A DNA stretch of 10,130 nucleotides, from positions 1-10,130 of the forward strand of contig CAJUCN010000044.1 of the NCBI GenBank assembly GCA_910585005.1, in the 5' to 3' direction. The notes under the pieces were generated by a model. That model saw only the letters and a program-made list of their open reading frames with translations, made no database searches and had not been told where the DNA came from. Shown here piece after piece: positions 6,326 through 10,130 of this stretch. A program made the translations under genes and the position numbers. Position 1 is the first letter of the stretch. Every line of letters starts with the position of its first letter. Source of the stretch: an uncultured Lachnospiraceae bacterium. GTDB taxonomy: Bacteria > Bacillota > Clostridia > Lachnospirales > Lachnospiraceae.

Positions 6326-6351
6326 AAAAAAGCGCCTACGGAAGTAGGCGC
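6326..6351 (-). terminator. Intrinsic terminator after the exporter operon, also in the next leader
   Basis: On the minus strand GCGCCTAC (6351-6344) and GTAGGCGC (6339-6332) form a perfect eight-pair G/C-rich stem with loop TTCC, followed directly by six Ts (6331-6326). It lies about 62 nt after the permease stop at 6414 and ends that transcript. It is also only about seven bases downstream of the predicted start from the promoter at 6365-6392, so it sits in the leader of the YcxB-tsaE-tsaB-rimI transcript. Confidence 0.93.
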
Positions 6352-6364
6352 CTTCACTCTTCTT

Positions 6365-6392
6365 ATTATACTAAAAATCAGCCAAAGTGCAA
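6365..6392 (-). promoter_or_regulatory. Predicted promoter of the YcxB-like/tsaE/tsaB/rimI operon
   Basis: Minus strand -35 TTGCAC (6392-6387), 16-nt spacer, perfect -10 TATAAT (6370-6365), in the gap after the permease stop. The start would be near 6358. The transcript would begin with the terminator hairpin of 6351-6332 and reach the YcxB-like ATG at 6292 about 65 bases later. I see no better promoter between the terminator and that ATG. Confidence 0.7.
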
Positions 6393-6413
6393 CAACAAAC
6401 GGCCACATTACCT

Positions 6414-7634
6414 TTATTCGTGCCGCAGGGCCTCAATAGGGCTTAATTTGGCCGCTTTTTTGGCTGGATAGATCCCGAAGAAGATACCCACGCCACAGGA
6501 AAACAGCGAAGCAAAAATGATCGTTCCAAAGTTGACCTGCGGAGTCAAATTAGCAATGCTTCCTATTCCGTAGCCTCCAAGAATACCCAAAGCAATTCCA
6601 ATCATTCCGCCTAAAAGCGTAATGATACCGGCTTCTGCAAGAAATTGTAAAAGAACCGATGCCGTCCTGGCCCCCAGGGCTTTCCTAATGCCGATTTCCC
6701 TGGTTCTTTCTGTAACAGACACAAGCATGATATTCATCACCCCAATGCCGCCAACCAAAAGGGAGATTGCAGCCACAAAGGAGATAAATACGGTAATGAT
6801 ACTGAGGATCGAATCATACGCCGCTGAAACATCGCTAAAGCTCTGCATCATGATCTGGTTTTCTCCCCGCACATTATGACGGTTTTCCAAAAGAGAAAGG
6901 GTCTTTGCCGCCACTTCCGTACAGTATTCTGAAGATTCTGCAATCACATAAAACTGCTCAATCTCATCAATGTAATATCCCAGCTTATTTGCCATAAATG
7001 TAAGCGGAACTTCCGCCTGGATCATGACCATGCCACCGCTTCCCATGGTAATCAGGGAAGAAGTGCTATCCTGTCTTATGCCGATGATCCGCAGTTCCTG
7101 GGTGATTCCCCAAAAAGTAGCATCAAACGTCATGCCAACCACATCACTGGTTCCAAAAAGTGCAGCAGCGCTGCTTTCTGTAATAATACACACATTGCTC
7201 CCTGCATCATAATCGTTCTGGGTAAAATACTTTCCTCTGACAATAGGATCTGAGGAAGTATACTGCATCCCGGTAGTACCGCCCGACATGGAAATATCAT
7301 AATCCCCTTTTGGGCCCTCCGCTGTCCCCCATATCCCAAAGCTAGGGGTAACCCCCTTTACATGAGGAATCTGTGTCTTGATGGCATCAAAGTCCGACTG
7401 GTCAAAGGCTACTGTAGTATCTTTCCTTGTGCTGTCCACATAAAAAGCTATCTGCCCGCCAGCAAGTCCTTCCAATTCGGAGTTTACCTGCCCTCTCAGC
7501 CCGTTCCCGATGGATATGACCATAATCACGGAAGAAATACCGATAATAATGCCAAGCATCGTCAAGATGGAACGCCCTTTATTACTTTTAATATTCATCA
7601 ATGCGATTTTAATATATTCCCAAATTTGTGACAT
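6414..7634 (-). CDS. ABC exporter permease, MacB/YknZ-like (FtsX family)
   Basis: Membrane subunit of a type VII (MacB-like) ABC exporter. 406 aa. Topology: cytosolic N-terminus with IALMNIKSNKGRSILTMLGIIIG, TM1 about 22-42, a long extracellular MacB_PCD-type domain about 43-273, then TM2 about 277-304, TM3 about 329-356 and TM4 about 372-388. Between TM2 and TM3 lies the family motif ERTREIGIRKALGA (309-322) that contacts the ATPase, and the C-terminus has YPAKKAAKLSPIEAL. ATG 7634 lies six bases after GGAGG. The gene follows the adaptor gene by 17 nt and ends the operon before the terminator at 6351-6326. Related Gram-positive systems (YknXYZ and similar) are linked to antimicrobial peptide or toxin efflux; the substrate here cannot be read from sequence. 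Confidence 0.93.
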   Translation of the reverse strand: MSQIWEYIKIALMNIKSNKGRSILTMLGIIIGISSVIMVISIGNGLRGQVNSELEGLAGGQIAFYVDSTRKDTTVAFDQSDFDAIKTQIPHVKGVTPSFGIWGTAEGPKGDYDISMSGGTTGMQYTSSDPIVRGKYFTQNDYDAGSNVCIITESSAAALFGTSDVVGMTFDATFWGITQELRIIGIRQDSTSSLITMGSGGMVMIQAEVPLTFMANKLGYYIDEIEQFYVIAESSEYCTEVAAKTLSLLENRHNVRGENQIMMQSFSDVSAAYDSILSIITVFISFVAAISLLVGGIGVMNIMLVSVTERTREIGIRKALGARTASVLLQFLAEAGIITLLGGMIGIALGILGGYGIGSIANLTPQVNFGTIIFASLFSCGVGIFFGIYPAKKAAKLSPIEALRHE

Positions 7635-7651
7635 TTTAAGCCTCCATCCTG

Positions 7652-9139
7652 TTACTGCTGGGGCATTGCCATAACAGTCATACCCTCCGTAAGACCTGCT
7701 GACACATCGGTGACCACCTGTTCCCCCTGGGATAATCCTTCTTTAACCTGTATATAAAGGTCGGAAGAAATTCCTGTTACCACCGGTTTCTTCACCAGAA
7801 TATTATTTTCTACCACATAGACGAACTCGCCTTCCATGTCCACATTAACCGCGCTGACCGGAACCAAAACTGCATTTTCTTCCTTGGCCGTACGAATAAC
7901 CACTTTTGCTTCCACGCCCAGCACCAAATCACTGTCAGGATCTACGATCTTAATTTCCGTCCCCACAACGGCTGCACCGCTGTTGTTGGTTTCCGCCTTC
8001 TTATTGATCTTGGAAACTTCTCCCTGATACTCTTTGCTGCCTACGCTGACGGTAGCGCTCTGCCCAATGGCAATCTTATTAAGGTCATATTTGGTAACCG
8101 AGATCCTGACCATCACCTGCTGGGTGCTTTCCAGCTTAAGAAGAGAGCTGCCAACCGCCACGCTGCCGCCTTCTATGGCGTTTACCTCTGTGACTACCCC
8201 ATCAAAAGCCGCCACAATGCCGCCCTGGGCTGATTCCAGATTTTCCAGTGTATTAGACGTTTCAATTTCCTTGGTCTGCTTGTTTGCTTCCAACTCTTCT
8301 TTCGCACCTGCATTCATCTTTCCGGCCTGTGCAGAACTTTTCTGGGATTTCATCTCAGAACGGTATTCCTTATATTCTGCAAGCATATCATTATAAACCG
8401 CAAGTTCATCCTGCCACCCGCTGACCTCTTTATTATTTTGCTGTTCATAAGTGTTTAGCTGGACTAATTTTTGTAGTTCCAGATAAGTATCTTCATCTTC
8501 CTCCGTGAACTCCCCCTTGGCTTGTTTGTCCTGCCAATCCAGGAGGGTAATTTGAAGCAGCGTTCCTTCATAGGCAAGATCGCTCTTTTTCTTTTCGATC
8601 TTAGCCTCCAGATTCTTAATATATGCTTCCGTATCTGCAATCTGCTGATCCAGCACTTCTATATTGGTATTTGCCTCACTTAGATCACCCAGCTTTTCGT
8701 TGTTGCTCTGGATGGAATTTTTATAACTTCCTTCCGAGACCTGGGATGAAAGCTGCGCCAGCTCTTTTTCCCGCAAAAGATCATTCTCATCGTAAGCGAT
8801 CAAAAGGTCGCCAGTTTTGACCGCATCCCCCACCTCTACGGCAACATCCGCAATTTTTACATTCACCTCAGAAAAATAAGTCTTTGTTTCCAATGTCGTA
8901 ACTGTGCCACTGGTATTAATGGTTTCTTCTATCTCCCCGGTCTGTGCGCTGGCAGTGGTGACAAAGGCCTGCGCCCCTTCCCCGGCAGTGACCTTCATCA
9001 CCACAAAGGCAATGATAAGCACACCTGCCACACAGCCCAAAATAATCCGTCTGCGTTTCTTTTTTGCTGCCTTATCCAAAGGTTTCTTTTCCTTTTTGGG
9101 CTTCTTTTCTTTCTTGATGCTCTTTTCTTCCTCGTTCAT
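7652..9139 (-). CDS. Membrane-fusion adaptor, HlyD/MacA/YknX-like
   Basis: Periplasmic-adaptor-type subunit of the exporter, here in a presumed monoderm. 495 aa. A very Lys-rich cytosolic tail (1-31) precedes one membrane anchor (about 32-50). The barrel/lipoyl first half is about 88-118, including VEVGDAVKTGDLLIAYD. A helical region of nearly 200 residues, about 120-310, is rich in E, K, Q, L and A and probably forms the coiled-coil hairpin. The second lipoyl half (about 318-350) is GIVAAFDGVVTEVNAIEGGSVAVG, followed by beta-barrel and membrane-proximal domains to the end. There is no lipobox, so the anchor is the TM helix. ATG 9139 has GGAGG six bases upstream, inside the ATPase gene, and overlaps the ATPase stop as ATGA. 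The helical hairpin looks long for a species with no outer membrane to reach. Confidence 0.92.
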   Translation of the reverse strand: MNEEEKSIKKEKKPKKEKKPLDKAAKKKRRRIILGCVAGVLIIAFVVMKVTAGEGAQAFVTTASAQTGEIEETINTSGTVTTLETKTYFSEVNVKIADVAVEVGDAVKTGDLLIAYDENDLLREKELAQLSSQVSEGSYKNSIQSNNEKLGDLSEANTNIEVLDQQIADTEAYIKNLEAKIEKKKSDLAYEGTLLQITLLDWQDKQAKGEFTEEDEDTYLELQKLVQLNTYEQQNNKEVSGWQDELAVYNDMLAEYKEYRSEMKSQKSSAQAGKMNAGAKEELEANKQTKEIETSNTLENLESAQGGIVAAFDGVVTEVNAIEGGSVAVGSSLLKLESTQQVMVRISVTKYDLNKIAIGQSATVSVGSKEYQGEVSKINKKAETNNSGAAVVGTEIKIVDPDSDLVLGVEAKVVIRTAKEENAVLVPVSAVNVDMEGEFVYVVENNILVKKPVVTGISSDLYIQVKEGLSQGEQVVTDVSAGLTEGMTVMAMPQQ

Positions 9140-9834
9140 AATAAACCTCCGTCATTGATAATATCGTCCACAATTTTTCCGTCTATGATACGGATGATCC
9201 GTTTTGCCCTGACTGCAATGTCGTTATCATGGGTGATCAGGATAACCGTTCGTCCTTCCCCATGCAGCCCCTTTAATATTTCCATGATTTCCTTTGTAGA
9301 TCCTGAATCCAAATTTCCCGTAGGCTCATCGGCAAGAATCACCGGAGGCGCCTGTGCTATAGCCCTGGCTATGGCTACCCTTTGCTGCTGTCCGCCTGAC
9401 ATCTCAGAAGGCTTATGTTCTATCCTGGCCTTCAGCCCTACCTTTTCAAGAGCCGTCCTGGCAAGCCGCATCCGTTCCTTCTTCCCGACTCCACGGTAGA
9501 TCAAGGGAAGTTCCACATTTTCCAATGCGGTCAATCCGGCAATCAGATTAAATCCCTGGAAAATAAACCCGATTTCCCGGTTTCTGATATCTGAGAGTTC
9601 ATCGTCTGTCAAATGAGACACATCCTGTCCATTTAATATGTATGTGCCGCTTGTGGGAACATCCAGACACCCCAACATGTTCATCAACGTGGACTTCCCG
9701 GATCCTGACTGGCCAATAATGGCCACAAATTCATTCTTCTCAATCCTAAGATTCACATGATCTAATGCCCGGACTTCATTTTCGCCAGGATTATATACCT
9801 TGCACATATCCCGGATCTCAATCAGTTCGCTCAT
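9136..9834 (-). CDS. ABC exporter ATP-binding protein, MacB/LolD/YknY-like
   Basis: Nucleotide-binding subunit that powers the exporter at the cytosolic face. About 232 aa, normal for stand-alone ATPases of this family. All motifs are intact: Walker A GQSGSGKST (41-49), Q-loop Q93 in FIFQGFNL, signature MSGGQQQR (145-152), Walker B VILADEP (165-171), D-loop NLD (174-176) and H-loop H202 in LITH. PGENEVRALDHV and the LTALENVELPLIYRGV region are typical of the MacB/LolD group. Start ATG 9834 follows GAGGA; a TTG at 9855 in frame lies within the leader hairpin and has no site. It is the first gene of the operon, with the strong promoter at 9882-9909 about 50 bases upstream, and its stop overlaps the adaptor start by four bases (ATGA). 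Confidence 0.95.
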   Translation of the reverse strand: MSELIEIRDMCKVYNPGENEVRALDHVNLRIEKNEFVAIIGQSGSGKSTLMNMLGCLDVPTSGTYILNGQDVSHLTDDELSDIRNREIGFIFQGFNLIAGLTALENVELPLIYRGVGKKERMRLARTALEKVGLKARIEHKPSEMSGGQQQRVAIARAIAQAPPVILADEPTGNLDSGSTKEIMEILKGLHGEGRTVILITHDNDIAVRAKRIIRIIDGKIVDDIINDGGLL

Positions 9835-9879
9835 ATTTCCTCGCTTCTGCTGCAATGCAGCTTTTTTGTCTGTACTATT

Positions 9880-9891
9880 GTATTATAATAC
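9880..9891. promoter_or_regulatory. Candidate operator: 12-bp palindrome over the -10 box
   Basis: GTATTATAATAC is a perfect inverted repeat that contains the whole -10 hexamer (9882-9887). A second short dyad, ATTGnCAAT (9902-9910), covers the -35. Together they could be repressor contacts. Part of the symmetry follows from the promoter consensus itself, and no regulator gene lies in the window, so the operator role is inference. Confidence 0.4.
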
Positions 9892-9909
9892 TAATACATT
9901 AATTGTCAA
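9882..9909 (-). promoter_or_regulatory. Near-consensus sigma-A promoter of the exporter operon
   Basis: Minus strand -35 TTGACA (9909-9904), 16-nt spacer, -10 TATAAT (9887-9882): both hexamers perfect. The start would be near 9875, giving a leader of about 40 bases with a six-T/A run and a small dyad GCTGC/GCAGC (9861-9849) before the GAGGA binding site. Such a strong promoter on an efflux operon normally needs repression; see the overlapping palindrome. Confidence 0.85.
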
Positions 9910-9910
9910 T

Positions 9911-10078
9911 ACCAAATTCTTTCCACTTCTCAATTCTTAAAATCATTTGCCATTTCTAATAGCATAACGAATTATATGTCCTAATTATTTCAATAATCTA
10001 TAAAAAAATCTTAAATTTTTCTAATGTTTCTTCCCATCTTTTCCTAATAAGCTGCTTAAAAGACTTTTCTAAACGGTA
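9911..10078. other. AT-rich intergenic stretch, no gene seen
   Basis: From the exporter promoter to the right-edge repeat the sequence is visibly A/T-rich, unlike the coding regions. I find no open frame with a ribosome binding site on either strand. The minus strand near 10057-10010 has a short frame ending at TAG that could be the end of something lost, but a stop precedes it after about 14 codons and it is not called. No terminator or RNA structure stands out. Confidence 0.6.
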
Positions 10079-10125
10079 AGGGGGTGTCGCAAAATCATCA
10101 AATCAGATGATTGAGCGAACCCCCT
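10079..10125. repeat. Imperfect inverted repeat at the right edge (possible insertion-element tip)
   Basis: Three paired blocks face each other. AGGGGGT (10079-10085) pairs with ACCCCCT (10119-10125), TCGC (10087-10090) with GCGA (10115-10118), and AATCATC (10093-10099) with GATGATT (10106-10112), around a six-base loop. That is 18 pairs with one bulge and a two-base mismatch. No U-run follows on either strand, so it is not a classic terminator. GGGGGTGTCGCAAAA has the look of an insertion-sequence terminal repeat, which would make the rest of the element lie beyond the window. A small stand-alone MITE is the other option. No flanking target duplication is visible. Confidence 0.5.
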
Positions 10126-10130
10126 GCTCT

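Noticed and set aside
9849..9866. Plus-strand GCTGC/GCAGC stem followed by six Ts, possible terminator
   Set aside because: The stem is only five pairs with a three-base loop, and no plus-strand gene leads into it.
10010..10057. Short minus-strand frame ending GKDGKKH as a truncated gene
   Set aside because: An in-frame stop precedes it after about 14 codons and there is no further support.

Overview
The window looks like chromosomal DNA of a low-to-moderate GC Gram-positive anaerobe, most likely a Lachnospiraceae member (Clostridia). The reasons are AGGAGG-type ribosome binding sites, near-consensus sigma-A promoters, tRNA genes without an encoded CCA, and a family-typical neighbourhood of t6A genes, RNase Z and small unnamed proteins. 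The species call is inference. Every supported gene lies on the minus strand, so transcription runs from high to low coordinates.

Right to left along transcription. (1) 10130-9835 is an AT-rich intergenic stretch. It ends at the right edge in an imperfect inverted repeat (10079-10125) that may be the tip of an insertion element. Near the genes it holds a near-consensus promoter with a 12-bp palindrome over its -10 box. (2) 9834-6414 is a three-gene exporter operon: ABC ATPase, membrane-fusion (HlyD/MacA/YknX-like) adaptor, MacB/YknZ-like permease. It is translationally coupled and ends in a textbook intrinsic terminator at 6326-6351. (3) That terminator lies just downstream of a second promoter (6365-6392), so it would fall in the leader of the next transcript. 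(4) 6292-447 is a housekeeping run: YcxB-like membrane protein, tsaE, tsaB, rimI, an internal promoter with a structured leader, a small Cys4 protein, rnz, a membrane-anchored unknown, tsaD and ispD. Most junctions are tight or overlapping. (5) A strong promoter with an A/T-rich UP-like element (389-435) drives two tandem tRNA-Ser genes, UGA then GGA. Positions 1-114 beyond them show no gene or convincing terminator.

The middle block is mainly a tRNA and ribosome maturation cluster. TsaB, TsaD and TsaE carry out the bacterial transfer step that makes t6A37 on ANN-decoding tRNAs. RNase Z trims the 3' ends of CCA-less tRNA precursors, and both tRNA-Ser genes here are of that type. RimI acetylates a ribosomal protein N-terminus. 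IspD belongs to the MEP isoprenoid pathway and is probably a co-transcribed passenger. Two proteins inside this block (82 aa Cys4; 195 aa membrane-anchored) have no function I can assign and are the best candidates for undescribed biology. I see no CRISPR array, phage module, toxin-antitoxin pair or clearly novel multi-gene system.
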